64,000 nt of DNA from Fistulifera solaris (taxonomy: Eukaryota > Bacillariophyta > Bacillariophyceae > Naviculales > Stauroneidaceae). The notes under the pieces are model-generated. The model made no database searches, was not told where the DNA came from, and saw nothing but the letters and a program-made list of their open reading frames with translations. The translations under genes were made by a program, and so were the position numbers. Positions 31,609 through 42,114 of the stretch are shown here, piece by piece. Where the stretch lies: the NCBI GenBank assembly GCA_030295235.1, contig AP026146.1, forward strand, positions 558,001-622,000, read 5' to 3'. Position 1 is the stretch's first letter. Each line of letters begins with the position of its first letter.

Positions 31609-31875
31609 TCTCAGAGCCTTCTTCGTGTCAGTCTTTTGTATCTATTGCGGAGGCGATCTTAGCCGCGATGACTGGGAGTCTTAGCTTTGATAATCACAAT
31701 ACCAAAAACCAAACAAGTCAACTGTTCTCAAGGAAGAACAGTTTTTATTCTTGTGCTGAAAGCGAACTCGTTTGAATGCTGCTCCGCGAATTTTCGGCAA
31801 AACGAATCCTTTCGCTTCACGACCTCACTTCGATAAGGTTACGCGTTACAAAATCTCACCGTCGTTATACTTTGT

Positions 31876-31912
31876 AAAGAGTGGGAATTACACGACTGCA
31901 TTTCAGTCATGA
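31876..31912 (+). repeat. Dispersed 43-bp element, copy 3
   Basis: AAAGAGTG, a shorter spacer, then CACGACTGCATTTCAGTCAT and GA. Downstream GTTCCGAGCCAAAGGCCA resembles the sequence after copy 2. Confidence 0.6.
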
Positions 31913-32088
31913 TTGTTCCGAGCCAAAGGCCAAAGTACGTGGTGATTATACTCCTTTAAGTTTTTTATAACTTGGTGATCTACACTTTGCAATTGTACTA
32001 TATGCGGAATAATTTTTCACGTGTCGATTGTTGATGTCGAAGATCCTTGATGATCGATGATCGATGTTCACCCAATTTTCTGTAGGCT

Positions 32089-32130
32089 AAAGTGTTGATT
32101 CTCGCAAACAAAACTGCATTTCAGTCATGA
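32089..32130 (+). repeat. Dispersed 43-bp element, copy 4
   Basis: AAAGTGTTGATT, spacer, then ACTGCATTTCAGTCATGA. It lies 213 bp after copy 3 in the same orientation, echoing the 215-bp spacing of copies 1 and 2. Confidence 0.6.
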
Positions 32131-32771
32131 GTAATGAATGTTAAGAGGTCAAATATACCATAGTTCTTACCCGTACAATGGTGTTGATAAGTCTGTCCGA
32201 GCAGAATTCATTATATGACATGCATTTGAAGAGTTCAGATTGGTGCTCACCGTAGCAACGGGCTCTAGAAGGAGGACAATTATCACACGAATCCAATACA
32301 TTTCAGTCTGGAAAATGTCAAACTCATTTTCAGTGTGGTGCATTATTTCTTCATATCCATCGGACATCGGAGCCTTGGACCAATAAGAGAATTCTTGAAA
32401 GAATTAGTCATTTTAAGGATATTGTTGTTAATTTACTGTGACAATTTTGCGGTGAGAGTGATCTGAGTCCCTAAACGTGTTGCTTCAAAAGTCAGAAAAT
32501 AAATGGGACATGTGTACTGCGTATGATTGATCGCAACGAACACTAAAAACGATGGCTCCATCAGCGGTAAACTAACATAAAATCTCTGAGAATACCCTGG
32601 GATCTCTTCTTTTGTTCTGTGCGAATATTTTCGTCCTCCATCTGCGAAAACGAAACTTTCCGAAGAAATCGTCACCGACGAGAACCGCACCGTCATCAAC
32701 CGAGAGAAGCGTGTTCCAAGAAAACCCCTTCTTTCATACATGTATTTCGTTGCTCTCTTTCATCACTGCTG

Positions 32772-34535
32772 TCAAACGGGCAGACATTTGACAACCTGTT
32801 TCTTCGAGACTGGTGCCATAAACAATGGATGGGCACATAGCTCGGGTACTTGGACATGCACGAGATAATGACAAGTCGTATCCTCATTGACCGCAATGGC
32901 GTAGGCACTGCCGCACGAATACCGTATGGATGAAGATCGTTCCACTCCCCCGACGCCGGCGGATCCGGCCACAATCGCCGCATCCGTCACGTCCGTGTGG
33001 TCACACACGTCACCACCGGGATATTCAATTTCGAAGAATGCGCCGTTTCCAACACCCGATGATGCCGAGGAAGTGGCTTGCGTGGCCGGATCGGTGGAAT
33101 TGTGAACAAGTTTCCAGTCTTCGTTCAGATGTATTTCTCCCAGTGCCGAATCGTACAATCCGAGGATGTGTTCGGTATCGATTCGTCGCAACATGATAGC
33201 ACCTCCGGAGCTGGTTTTCTCGGAAACAATCTCTTCGTGAAATTGGCGGACGCGACGCATGTGACAAAACTCGTACGTCCACCATGGCCCTGTACTGCTG
33301 GTGAGGCATCGGTTACCCAATGCCTTGTCTAAAATGTCTCGAACGCTGCCTACGGGGAACTGGGAAGAATGGGTCCCTTGAGAGCCGAATTGTGCGGCAA
33401 GAGACAGGCCCGTTATTGCCAGAGACATCTTCTGGTTGCTGCCCAGTTGGAACATTCCCACAGGCTCCTCGCTGTTATCGTCGTCGTCGTCTTCATTGAC
33501 ACACAGCAGCGAAGTGCAGACAGTAACATTGTACGTACAAGTAGGCTCTTCCACAATATTGGTCAAGGATGCGATAGTCGTATCCAATTTATTGCCATTT
33601 CGATGCAACATGCCTTTGCCTTTGTCTAGAAATTTCTGCGAACAGCACATGAGATGAACATAACTCTTGCGATGTTGTCCTGCTTCGGTGCACAATTCTC
33701 CATTTCGGTATTCATCCACCACGCGCGCCAATTCCTTGCGCTCCCCGAGCATATTGTTGCGCGGCTCCAATTCGTTGAGATTTTCGACAAAGGTCGTGCG
33801 CGCATGAAATTTCCCCAAGGATGACACTTCTTCTACCGCGACGGCCGGCGTCGATCGCTTGGAACGCAACCGCACATGAAATTGTGACATACTTCCTTCG
33901 TAACACCATTCGTAGGACCACCAATCTCCCGTGTGTCGTTGTCCGCAAATGCCTTCTAATTCTGCCAATAACACTTGAACGGATACAATTTGATCATCAT
34001 ATGATAATTTCTTACGTTCTTCGGTAGAGAGGTCGTCGGTTGGGTCCGTTTGATCGTATTGTGGTAATTGTCGTGTGTGAAGTGACGAGGGAGTCTCCTC
34101 GTCGTCGTCGTTGTTGCTACTTGTGGTCGTCGACGGAGATAAGGGATGCGTGTTGAGTTTGGGAGGTACAAACATACTCTCCGTAAGTGATTCCGGTAAT
34201 AGTTCGTCTTCGGAGTAAAAACGACACACGTAGGATTGACCATGACGATCGGTGACTGGCATGAAAAACAAATCATCGTCCGTTTTCGTGTCATCATCAT
34301 GATGATGATTCGTACGACCTGACACAAACAAGGGAAGCTTGGCGAGTCGACTTTGTGTAGCTCGACTGAAACCTCCGTAAGGAGCCCCTGATCCCGAATG
34401 TGGATCAAAGATATTCGGATCGTATTCTTCATGCGACGCCGCATCAAAGGGAAAAGGGAGATGACCCGAATGAGTCAACGGAATGTAGAGTAGAAACAAG
34501 AAAAGGCTCGCATAAATCGCTGGATTAAACGTCAT
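32772..34535 (-). CDS. Erlectin/OS-9-like ER lectin with two MRH domains
   Basis: 587 residues, intact single exon, signal peptide near residues 6-22. Two MRH (PRKCSH-type) modules can be seen: CGQRHTGDWWSYEWCYEGSM near residue 200 and STGPWWTYEFCHMRRVRQFH near residue 435, each with the W-W-x-Y-E-x-C core and following Q-F-H that contact mannose, and Cys pairs downstream. Two MRH domains match erlectin (XTP3-B) better than single-MRH OS-9. These lectins read trimmed N-glycans on misfolded glycoproteins and hand them to the HRD1 ERAD complex in the ER lumen. Asp-rich low-complexity linkers (DDDDDNSEE) separate the modules. There is no KDEL-type tail. Confidence 0.85.
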   Translation of the reverse strand: MTFNPAIYASLFLFLLYIPLTHSGHLPFPFDAASHEEYDPNIFDPHSGSGAPYGGFSRATQSRLAKLPLFVSGRTNHHHDDDTKTDDDLFFMPVTDRHGQSYVCRFYSEDELLPESLTESMFVPPKLNTHPLSPSTTTSSNNDDDEETPSSLHTRQLPQYDQTDPTDDLSTEERKKLSYDDQIVSVQVLLAELEGICGQRHTGDWWSYEWCYEGSMSQFHVRLRSKRSTPAVAVEEVSSLGKFHARTTFVENLNELEPRNNMLGERKELARVVDEYRNGELCTEAGQHRKSYVHLMCCSQKFLDKGKGMLHRNGNKLDTTIASLTNIVEEPTCTYNVTVCTSLLCVNEDDDDDNSEEPVGMFQLGSNQKMSLAITGLSLAAQFGSQGTHSSQFPVGSVRDILDKALGNRCLTSSTGPWWTYEFCHMRRVRQFHEEIVSEKTSSGGAIMLRRIDTEHILGLYDSALGEIHLNEDWKLVHNSTDPATQATSSASSGVGNGAFFEIEYPGGDVCDHTDVTDAAIVAGSAGVGGVERSSSIRYSCGSAYAIAVNEDTTCHYLVHVQVPELCAHPLFMAPVSKKQVVKCLPV

Positions 34536-34882
34536 CGTTTCTTCGTTTTAGGTGTATTGCATTCACTACTAATTTCAATGGAAGAAAGACAATAACAAGC
34601 AACAAAGAGATGCAGAGGTGCAAGAATGATGCCATCTTGATTTTTTTTGGTTTGTCGTCGCAGGGTCCTAAATCGTACCGTTTGTAGCCCATAGTAGTAA
34701 ATTCACGTAAGTGTTGCGTGCCACAATACAGCAATACCATGTAAAGCGACAAAATGAAAAGTCGCCGACTTCCTTGTTATTACATATAATTCATCATTCT
34801 CATAACTTACTTCCTTTGCTTTCATCAATTAGACATCACTCTTCTATTGTTCGTTAGCAAGACTTTCCTATAGTGCATCAAC
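34536..34882. other. Divergent promoter region, 0.35 kb
   Basis: Between the erlectin-like gene (minus) and a small orphan (plus). Nothing recognised. Confidence 0.5.
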
Positions 34883-35344
34883 ATGTCCAAAATCCCGATC
34901 AAACGAATGTACGATGTGATTGCGGAATTACAAAACGAGTCGTCGTCATCCCGAGTGCCTCCCTCCACCACCAAAGACGTCATTTGTTCCCGATTAGCAG
35001 CAAATGTAATCACAAACACTCTTTCAAACAACAAGAAAAGAGTAAAACGGTCGCATGTTTCGACGATGAACACAGAATTGAACGATTTGATCGCCAAAGA
35101 CGACAACCAGGCATCCCTCGCAGCAGCAACAAAAACAGCACTATCCTCGCCATCCGACGAAGAATCCTCGACACCCAGTCATTTGAGTCATGTCGCAAAA
35201 GCGATGGCCGAGTTACGCGAAGTTTATTTGTACGGATTGGGTCAAGTGTCCAACCTACAAGACTTACAACATGCTCCGGATGCCATACTGCCGGGAAATA
35301 TTGTTTACGAAGACGACTATGAAACGCCTTGGCTGTCATCATAA
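34883..35344 (+). CDS. Small conserved-looking orphan protein
   Basis: 153 residues from ATG 34883. No domain recognised. The N-terminus IKRMYDVIAELQNE is helical and a Ser/Ala-rich middle is followed by a likely conserved C-terminal segment, AELREVYLYGLGQVSNLQDL and the acidic end EDDYETPWLSS. Composition and a clean single frame suggest a real gene, possibly stramenopile-specific. The C-terminal PW motif could be a short interaction motif; this is inference only. Confidence 0.6.
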   Translation: MSKIPIKRMYDVIAELQNESSSSRVPPSTTKDVICSRLAANVITNTLSNNKKRVKRSHVSTMNTELNDLIAKDDNQASLAAATKTALSSPSDEESSTPSHLSHVAKAMAELREVYLYGLGQVSNLQDLQHAPDAILPGNIVYEDDYETPWLSS

Positions 35345-35468
35345 TGTGGATCATAAACATAAAAAAGAGAAAATTGATAATTGCAGTAATAGTTGAATTA
35401 CCGGCAACGAGTATTGAGTGCTGTTACAACACACACTTAGAATTACAGTTCATTAGTGGAAGATAGTG

Positions 35469-36170
35469 TTACATTTCCGATGGTGAGATAGCCGGATCGA
35501 GTTCCGAACAACTCGACGAGGACGACAACTTTTCTGGGATTTTCAATGATACCTCAGAAGGAGGACCTCGGATCGCAGTGTTGTCCGGTTCACGCAATGC
35601 CTGACTGGTCTTTTGCACGGCTCGCTGGAACCCAATGTCCGTCCATGTAGACGAGTGATGATTATTCTTCTTCTCCAAAAATCGACCCCCGTGATCCAGA
35701 ATCACTTGAACAATGCTTTGACTCACTAATTGGCGTTGTCGTTTGGGGACTTGACGGTAGATCGGTTTGTTGTGTTCTACAATACGGCGATACATGCGAT
35801 TTCCCCAATGTTGATTAATGGCACCACCGCGTCCCGCGAGCACATCTCTCGGTTGCGGAGACAGGATGGGCGTGAGAGCCTTAGTTGTGTCCGGAGTTTG
35901 GTCCTTTGTAGATAAATCTTTAGGTGGAGTCGACCGCAAAAGACTCGCAGCAAAAAGCAAACTAAGACCCTGCTTTGTTTCCTGGATATCACGTTCGGAG
36001 ACTTGGACGACTGTGTGTCGATGACTCGTTCCAGTGCACGTACGATCTGAGCATGCTGGAGAGTTGGTTTGAAGTATAGGAAACGGTGGAGGTTTGGATT
36101 CGAGGGGTGATTCGAGATTGCAGCTTGTTGAACTCGTTAATATTTTGTGCATATCGTCAGCGAAGGACAT
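35469..36170 (-). CDS. DUF6824 domain protein
   Basis: 233 residues from ATG 36170; further upstream the frame has no ATG. Residues about 105-200 carry the DUF6824 pattern common in diatoms: PRDVLAGRGGAINQHWGNRM, YRRIV, IYRQVPKRQRQLVSQSIVQV, LDHGGRFLEK, W and QKTSQALREP. The G-R-G-G and G-N-x-x-Y/F-R blocks and the final Q-A-L-R-E are the strongest. Flanks are Ser/Thr/Pro-rich. The family is greatly expanded in diatoms and thought to be nuclear, but no function is established. Confidence 0.85.
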   Translation of the reverse strand: MSFADDMHKILTSSTSCNLESPLESKPPPFPILQTNSPACSDRTCTGTSHRHTVVQVSERDIQETKQGLSLLFAASLLRSTPPKDLSTKDQTPDTTKALTPILSPQPRDVLAGRGGAINQHWGNRMYRRIVEHNKPIYRQVPKRQRQLVSQSIVQVILDHGGRFLEKKNNHHSSTWTDIGFQRAVQKTSQALREPDNTAIRGPPSEVSLKIPEKLSSSSSCSELDPAISPSEM

Positions 36171-37085
36171 GATGATGTTAAAAGGTGTAGTGTAATGATG
36201 AGGGGAATTGTGACAGTGATGATGATGTGCGAAGTGGAAGATGGAGCTTAGGAGGAGGTCCGCGGCATGTAATCGAAGATAATGCAATCAAAATGGATAT
36301 CAAGAGCCGCCAATTCGTAGGTACGAACTGGGTATGAGCAAGGAAAGAGGAGCAACCAAAGTGACCGGGACATCAAATGTGAACACGTCAACGCAGAAAG
36401 CGAGCACAGGCACTGCTATCTACTATCTCTCTCGCAGCCGGCACCAAAGATCAATAGTGCCGACCCTAACCCAAAGACCCCTTTAATGCTGTCTTTCACG
36501 GTCAACTTTGTCGTGATGCTGAAAGTCTTCCACGAAATGGCCACACAGCTTATGTAAGCAACACGAGAAGGTTGATTGTAATCGGTTCTATCCGTAAGCA
36601 ACGTTCAGGCAACCAACTTAAACAGCTGGACCTGGACGGCATTTTCTTTTCGTCGGTCCGTGAGTTTTTGGCGCGACGTGGGGTCAGTATTGAGTCCCGG
36701 AGACTAATCGTTTCGTGAATACTAAATCCTGACCCTTACCGTACATTAGATAGCACCTTTCAGTCACCAACCTGACGAACAGTACCTGGTCATGATAATT
36801 GTTTGATACTCTAGAGGCTCCATTGTGAACTTAATAAATAAAAGCTGGGATAATAAAATAAAGAGAGAGCAAGATCTCAAGCAACGGCTTTTAAATCAAG
36901 GAGAGAAAAGGAGAGAGAACGAAGAAGCGAGGCTACTGCGTCAATAATCTTTTAAAGCTAGAACTGCTTGCTTTATCTTTGTTCTTCGATTAAGATGTTC
37001 ACTTGTTAGGAAAATTTCGAATGTTATAAGTTATTGTTTCCTAGCTGCATGGCTCTCATTACAAGATATCTGCCTGACAACGTCC
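36171..37085. other. Intergenic, 0.9 kb
   Basis: Upstream of the DUF6824 gene and downstream of the GFA gene. No domain, repeat or RNA recognised. Confidence 0.5.
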
Positions 37086-37481
37086 CTAAGGGAATGCGTC
37101 ATGCTGAGGAAGCTCAGGGAACATCACATCTTGATCTCCCTTATCTGCGACAAAGATATGGCAAGTAGGCTTGACCGTGGGTCCTCCCTCTAAGGCTCCC
37201 AAAGGAGCAACCTTACCCGAGGGAAGGATCTTGTAGCAGAACGATCCGCACTTCGCGCAAGAATTACGAATCACGCCGGAACCAGGGGTCTTTTCGAACC
37301 CGATAAGATCATCTCCTCCCTTGACGATCTCTACATCGGACCAGACACCGAGTTGCATCGCTGCACCGGTCTGCTTGCGACAGGATTGGCAGTGACACCA
37401 ACAGGCCAAGGCAGGGTCACCGATCACTTTGGCTTCGAACGCGCCGCACATGCAGCTCCAAGTACGAGTCACTTCCGTCAT
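37086..37481 (-). CDS. GFA/CENP-V family zinc protein
   Basis: 131 residues from ATG 37481 (the frame upstream has only TTG). It has the GFA fold pattern: WSCMCGAFEAKVIGDPALAC with C-x-C, then CWCHCQSCRKQTGAAMQLGV giving the C-x-C-x2-C cluster, and NSCAKCGSFCYK as the C-x2-C pair. These cysteines bind structural and catalytic zinc. Family members include bacterial glutathione-dependent formaldehyde-activating enzyme (Gfa) and eukaryotic CENP-V; most are uncharacterised and the specific reaction cannot be assigned. No targeting peptide. Confidence 0.88.
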   Translation of the reverse strand: MTEVTRTWSCMCGAFEAKVIGDPALACWCHCQSCRKQTGAAMQLGVWSDVEIVKGGDDLIGFEKTPGSGVIRNSCAKCGSFCYKILPSGKVAPLGALEGGPTVKPTCHIFVADKGDQDVMFPELPQHDAFP

Positions 37482-38200
37482 ATTAAAGAGATTCGTATCG
37501 TTACGAGGGATAAAGCTGATCTCAGTGGTAGTTTTCACAAACACAAAACAGAAGCTCTTGTGTCCATATAACAAACTGTTCGAATCTGTTCGGGTTGTTC
37601 GTCGAGCGAAGAACGATGATCGCGTACAGTACCGCGAAATTGAAGGTGCGCCAGGGTAAAGTGTATACGCACAATGTGTAGCCGTAGTCCATCAAACGAT
37701 CTTCTTGCTATGATGGCAAAAGTGCGAAATGTGGATGTTGATGTGGATGTGGAGTCACAAAATTATTTTTACTCCGGGGTACTTGTACCTGGTACCGTGT
37801 AATCTTTTTAAGTCTGTAACGGTACTGGATCGGCATCAAGACCTTTGCCATCAAGACCTTTGCCATCATCACCACTCATGACTCGTGGCGTTCAACTGGC
37901 GACCATGTCTAAACCACGTTAGTGATGAGATTGAACGAAAAGGGATTTAGTCTATGCAATCTGAAGGTTAGGAATGAACAAAAATTAAGGCTAGGATCTA
38001 ATTTTCTTCTTTCTTGTGGTGCGCTTTCAGAGAACTGGTATATGAAAACTAACTCTAGAAACAGCTGTTTCTTTACCTCTGCCCCTTCGTCTTTTCCAAC
38101 CATTCATTCATTTCGCTAGAGTTTGAACAATTTCTCGCGTTGGGCACCTGTGCGAATAAACAGCGAGAAGTATTTTTCAGCCAGTAGTCTGAACTATTTA
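37482..38200. other. Intergenic, 0.7 kb, with a short direct repeat
   Basis: At about 37833-37868 the unit GCCATCAAGACCTTT is repeated two and a half times. Otherwise nothing recognised. Confidence 0.5.
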
Positions 38201-38887
38201 TTATAACTTCTGATCATCACTCTTCTGCATTAATCGCGTCCAAAACTGCAACAGCTCATCAATATTTGCTCCTAGTAAAGTCCCACATCCACCCCAAACC
38301 AGTCGATCTGGCACATCCCATATGTCATCTCCCACATATTTGATGAATTGGAATCCCGCATGACGGTAATACCGTACCAATCGCTTGTGCTGCTTCTCTT
38401 CATCATCTATTGCCAAAAATTCGGCCTTCTTACAGCCATTTTCTTGTCCATGCAACAAGCACAAGTATCCCATCAGCAATCCGACTCCCAACGAAACTCC
38501 ACCACCCGTAAAGGCCGGATTTTCGGCCCGCGCTCGTTGTACCATGGGACGAAAAACTTCCATTTTATCCAAATGCAATAATGGTGAGGGACGCAAAATA
38601 CCTTCCACGTATCCCAGTACTTGTGTAGTATTGTGTTGCGACCGCGCGATGCAACGGTAAGCGGGGCCGAGAGTCGTAAACGTCAATACAATCCCTTGTC
38701 GTTGCGCATAATCTTCCAGCTGTTGTCGATTCCATGCGGTTTTGGTTGACTGAGATGCCGGAAAGGATGATGCTGATCGGTGCGGCTGGGCCGTAGAAGA
38801 ATGATGTATCAGGAAACTGTTGCCAGGCAACAAAATACATCCGTAAAGTACGCCGATTCGCATTAACCAAAATAATGGACCTTTCAT
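38201..38887 (-). CDS. GNAT-like N-acetyltransferase, secretory/plastid leader
   Basis: 228 residues from ATG 38887. An N-terminal hydrophobic leader (LFWLMRIGVLYGCILLPGNSF) ends in a Ser-Phe that may be a plastid-type cleavage site. The C-terminal half resembles a GNAT domain: GVSLGVGLLMGYLCLLHGQE as the acetyl-CoA helix region, AEFLAIDDEEKQHKRLVRYY with LVRYYRHAGFQFIKYVGD as the usual x-Y-x-x-x-G-F strand. The canonical Q/R-x-x-G-x-G/A loop is weak (SLGVGLLMG). Substrate unknown. Confidence 0.6.
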   Translation of the reverse strand: MKGPLFWLMRIGVLYGCILLPGNSFLIHHSSTAQPHRSASSFPASQSTKTAWNRQQLEDYAQRQGIVLTFTTLGPAYRCIARSQHNTTQVLGYVEGILRPSPLLHLDKMEVFRPMVQRARAENPAFTGGGVSLGVGLLMGYLCLLHGQENGCKKAEFLAIDDEEKQHKRLVRYYRHAGFQFIKYVGDDIWDVPDRLVWGGCGTLLGANIDELLQFWTRLMQKSDDQKL

Positions 38888-39023
38888 TCTGAAACAACTA
38901 AAATAGGCTTTTAAATAGAAAGAAAAATGAAGATGAACAAATGGATTCAACGGAACCAGTATATCATCAAATCATCTAGATCATTCTTCCCATGGTTTTA
39001 TGGATGGTTGCCGAGTGCCGAGT

Positions 39024-39218
39024 GCCCAGAAAATCTGGGCGGCTAGTGTTTGACGTACTACGTACCCACATAATCTGGGCGGCTACCAGTAGTGTTTGAC
39101 GTTCCCAGAAAATCTGGGGGCTAGTGTTTTCACGTTCCCACATATTCTGGGCGGCTAGTGTTTGACGTACCCAGAAAATCTGGGCGGCTAGTGTTTTGAC
39201 AAACGCAGAAAATTTGGG
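39024..39218. repeat. Tandem array of CCCAGAAAATCTGGG palindromes (6 units)
   Basis: Six units start at 39024, 39065, 39104, 39137, 39170 and 39205, so the period is 33-41 bp. Each has a 15-bp near-palindrome alternating between CCCAGAAAATCTGGG and CCCACATAATCTGGG/CCCACATATTCTGGG, followed by CGGCTAGTGTTTGACGTA. The last unit is degenerate. The array lies in the divergent promoter between the GNAT gene (minus) and the methyltransferase gene (plus). Confidence 0.85.
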
Positions 39219-39280
39219 CTTGGTTTCATTTGTGGTAAACATACACCGCTTGCAATCGAATGCATAATGTACACACAATA

Positions 39281-40198
39281 ATGCCATGCATTCATGTGAT
39301 TGTTCTTGAACCGTGGCTTTTACTGTGCCTCTTCGGACTGCTGCAACTACACTTGACGGCCGTCGATTCTCTTTCCTTGGTGATGACGACTGCTACGACC
39401 ATTCTCTCGCGTCCAAAAGCGGCGACAGTCATTGATGAAATCCTTTTTCCTCAACAAGAATACGGTCAACGTATTGCACTGGGGCGTCGTGCACAAGGAA
39501 TATCTGCGGATCACAACGACGGATCATTACTACAAGCAAAGGATGAACGCTTGTATCAAACGTACGGAGAGTTTCCTCTCTCCAGTTTAGACTATTTGCT
39601 CGATCGTGCTTTGTCCGTCAGTACTGGTAAAAGACTATCCGACATCCAAAACGATGGATTGAATGTAGTTGACTTGGGGTCAGGATGTGGACGGTTGGTG
39701 TATTATTTGGGATTATCACGGCCCAACTGGATCGTTCACGGTATTGAGATGTCGCCCTTGTTGCATGAAGAAGCTCTCGTCGCACAAGATCGAGCTCTAT
39801 CGTGCGGTTTACTGAGGTCATTCTCGTCACCTAGTCCTGTTTCGACTCCTTCCGGTCGAATATCCTTTTATCAAGGAAAGGCGGACAAATGGAGTGTTGT
39901 CTTAGAGAAAGCCGATATTGTCTTTGCGTACTCGACCGCGTGGGAGTGTCAAGGATTGTCACCCGAAACGGGGACCATGATTCTCAGTGACGAATGGAAT
40001 CAGTTGTTCACTGAGTATTGTTCTGAAGCAATAGTCATTACCACGGATCGGAGTTTGAATGCGAACGAGTGGACCATTATTGATCGGTTGGAAGTTCCTA
40101 ATCCTGAAGTATGGAACAGTATGGGCTATTTGCAAGTGCATCGAAACGAAAACTTAGACACCATGCAGAAACGACTCCCCCTTCATAACAATTTGTAA
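39281..40198 (+). CDS. SAM-dependent methyltransferase (DOT1-like fold)
   Basis: 305 residues from ATG 39281; an in-frame ATG 21 bases upstream would add seven residues. The start chosen gives a signal-like leader (VIVLEPWLLLCLFGLLQLHL). The SAM site is VVDLGSGCGRLVYYLGLSRP followed by GIEMSPLLHEEALVAQ, the motif I and post-I pair typical of DOT1-related and rRNA/protein methyltransferases; ADIVFAYSTAWE is motif IV. The target is not identifiable. Its promoter holds the palindrome array. Confidence 0.75.
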   Translation: MPCIHVIVLEPWLLLCLFGLLQLHLTAVDSLSLVMTTATTILSRPKAATVIDEILFPQQEYGQRIALGRRAQGISADHNDGSLLQAKDERLYQTYGEFPLSSLDYLLDRALSVSTGKRLSDIQNDGLNVVDLGSGCGRLVYYLGLSRPNWIVHGIEMSPLLHEEALVAQDRALSCGLLRSFSSPSPVSTPSGRISFYQGKADKWSVVLEKADIVFAYSTAWECQGLSPETGTMILSDEWNQLFTEYCSEAIVITTDRSLNANEWTIIDRLEVPNPEVWNSMGYLQVHRNENLDTMQKRLPLHNNL

Positions 40199-40233
40199 TA
40201 ATAGAATTGCTTTAGCTAAATTTGAATTATGAT

Positions 40234-41525
40234 TCATGACGAAACAGTGTCAACCTTGGAGTATTCAGCTTCCACGAGTGCCAAATAATGATCGACTCGC
40301 CCCACAAAAGCCATGGCCGCCGGTATCGACCGATTGATTAAATTGACATTTTTATTGTCTTTGAATTTGTGCATGCTCGCGTGTGTCGCGGACTTCCAGA
40401 AGCGTCCCAGAAAGAAGCGGAAATAGTCTACCACCGCAAATTGGTACTGCTGCCACACCACATCCCACGAATAGGCCGGTGTATGCGATGCATCGAGATG
40501 ATCTTGTACCGTTCTCCAATAATACCGCACTAATTCTATTTCACTGGTGTCTAAATCTGTCGGCACCAAACAATGATGTAGGTGCATCGCCACATCGGTC
40601 ACACCCAATCCAATGCCAACCGATGCAAAATCCACCAACACGGCCGCTTTTGTCGTATCGCTATTCTGCGGCAAAAGACATTCATCGATTTGTAGTCCCC
40701 GTGACATAGGGTGGCAAAGGGACTGTTCGGTGTCACGGACAATTGATCCGAGACGTGTTGGGCGACGGCCTGCACGCGGCGTCCTAAATGCGTGCGACTC
40801 CACGAAAATGCCTTCAATTCCTCCGCAAATTCGTGCGCAAAATGATCCCATGCCGCTACTATGTTTTTAAGTTCCCTGGGGTTCCGCATACTCAAATGAA
40901 AACTGGAACGTGACAATTGTGTGGCGGCCTTTTGCAAGAGTTGCACATTTTGCCAAGCCGCCGCGTGCAATTGTGCCACCGCTTGGAGTGACAAGTGACA
41001 TTGCGATACCGTCAGGGGTGAATCTTGAAAGTAGTGGGTGTCACTTAAATATTCTAATATTAGCGTCCCGTGCTGTTGGTGAGGATTGGGCAATTGCTCT
41101 GGATAAAGTTGCATCATGCGTTCATCGGCTGGTTGGAAGCCATCTTCTTCTTCGGGAATCCATTCGCTGAGTTGATACTCGGCCATATAAACCTTGGGAA
41201 ACAAAGAAGGAGGACCGCATTGTGACGCAAATTGTCGATAGAACCGGGCTTCGGTGCGTGCATATAACAAAGTACGTCTCATATCCGGCCAATCGGATTT
41301 CGTCGAAAGATAACGGGCCGCCTCGACACGTTTAACAAAGTAGCAATGACTGCCATCATGCTTCGTTTCATCACTGGGACTAATTTGTACGATATAACCA
41401 ATCGCACTGGCTTGTTCAATCGTTTTGATTATCTGTAAAGAGTTTATAGTGACGTCGGGGAGCGCCTTTTTGACTAGAAGCAATAATTGTTGTTCAATTG
41501 ATTCTGCGCTCGTCGTTGTCTTCAT
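40234..41525 (-). CDS. Choline/ecdysteroid kinase-like (CHK/DUF1679) small-molecule kinase
   Basis: About 430 residues from ATG 41525, single exon. APH/CHK-like kinase landmarks are YFVKRV (ATP lysine), EARFYRQFA and LILEYLSD (hinge), LHAAAW, LCHGDYKSMNVF (the HGD-x-K/W-x-x-N catalytic loop) and VLVDFASVGIGLGVTDVAMH (the DF-x-x-x-G metal loop and helix). The frame breaks between the last two, at T4 (plus 40673-40676); one extra T restores MNVFLPQNS. The family phosphorylates small alcohols or sterols; the substrate here is unknown. Confidence 0.82.
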
Positions 41526-42114
41526 GCTCAACGAAATTGGTTTCCCTCTTGCTTATAAATGGTTAGTTGAAGGAAAGAAAGTACAAAGAAACGATAACAA
41601 CTGTGTCACTTTGCGATATAATGCGATGTTACTATCTCGAAACCAAAGATCGTGAGTCAACACAATTATCAGTCGCGAAAATGGTCGCCTAGACTCTGTA
41701 GTTGAGTGAACTCTGTTGGGTGTTGGGACGCATAGGGACAAGAATCATCGACATTCAAATACCGCCAGGTAATAAAGAATTTCATTTCAGATGTGTTGAT
41801 ATTTATCATGTTCACAACGGAAATCGACTTTTTGAGACCCAGTGATAATCGAAAAACTCGTCCATGACTCAGGACGAATTCAGTCACGGCGAAAAACAGA
41901 CAACACATTGGAACTATAGTAATATCGGAGGTGCGCGCCAACGTACGTTTTCTACCGTTATTGTTACGAGCATACCTGGTAGGCGGGATGTGAATTTCGA
42001 TTGCTGCGCATTATTTAATTGCATTTGCAGTGTTGTTTATACTCCGTAAAAATTATTATTATTGCATCTTCATCCATTTTTCTATCATTAAAGAAAACGT
42101 TTCTTTTAAAAGAA
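41526..42114. other. Divergent intergenic region, 0.6 kb
   Basis: Between the kinase-like gene (minus) and the 369-residue orphan (plus). No domain or repeat of note. Confidence 0.5.

Larger units (their letters stand above)
31609..32771. other. Intergenic, 1.2 kb, with two dispersed elements
   Basis: Upstream of the cupin-like gene and downstream of the erlectin-like gene. It carries copies 3 and 4 of the dispersed AAAGTGT..CAGTCATGA element (31876-31912 and 32089-32130). No gene seen. Confidence 0.55.

Noticed and set aside
34525-34752. Small minus-strand frame with a hydrophobic segment
   Set aside because: It overlaps the 5' region of the erlectin-like gene, has no domain, and is as expected for a promoter region.
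38976-39287. Open minus-strand frame of 103 codons across the palindrome array
   Set aside because: The peptide is only the translation of the tandem repeat (repeated AAQIFW / QIMWVR) and the frame stays open because the unit length happens to allow it.
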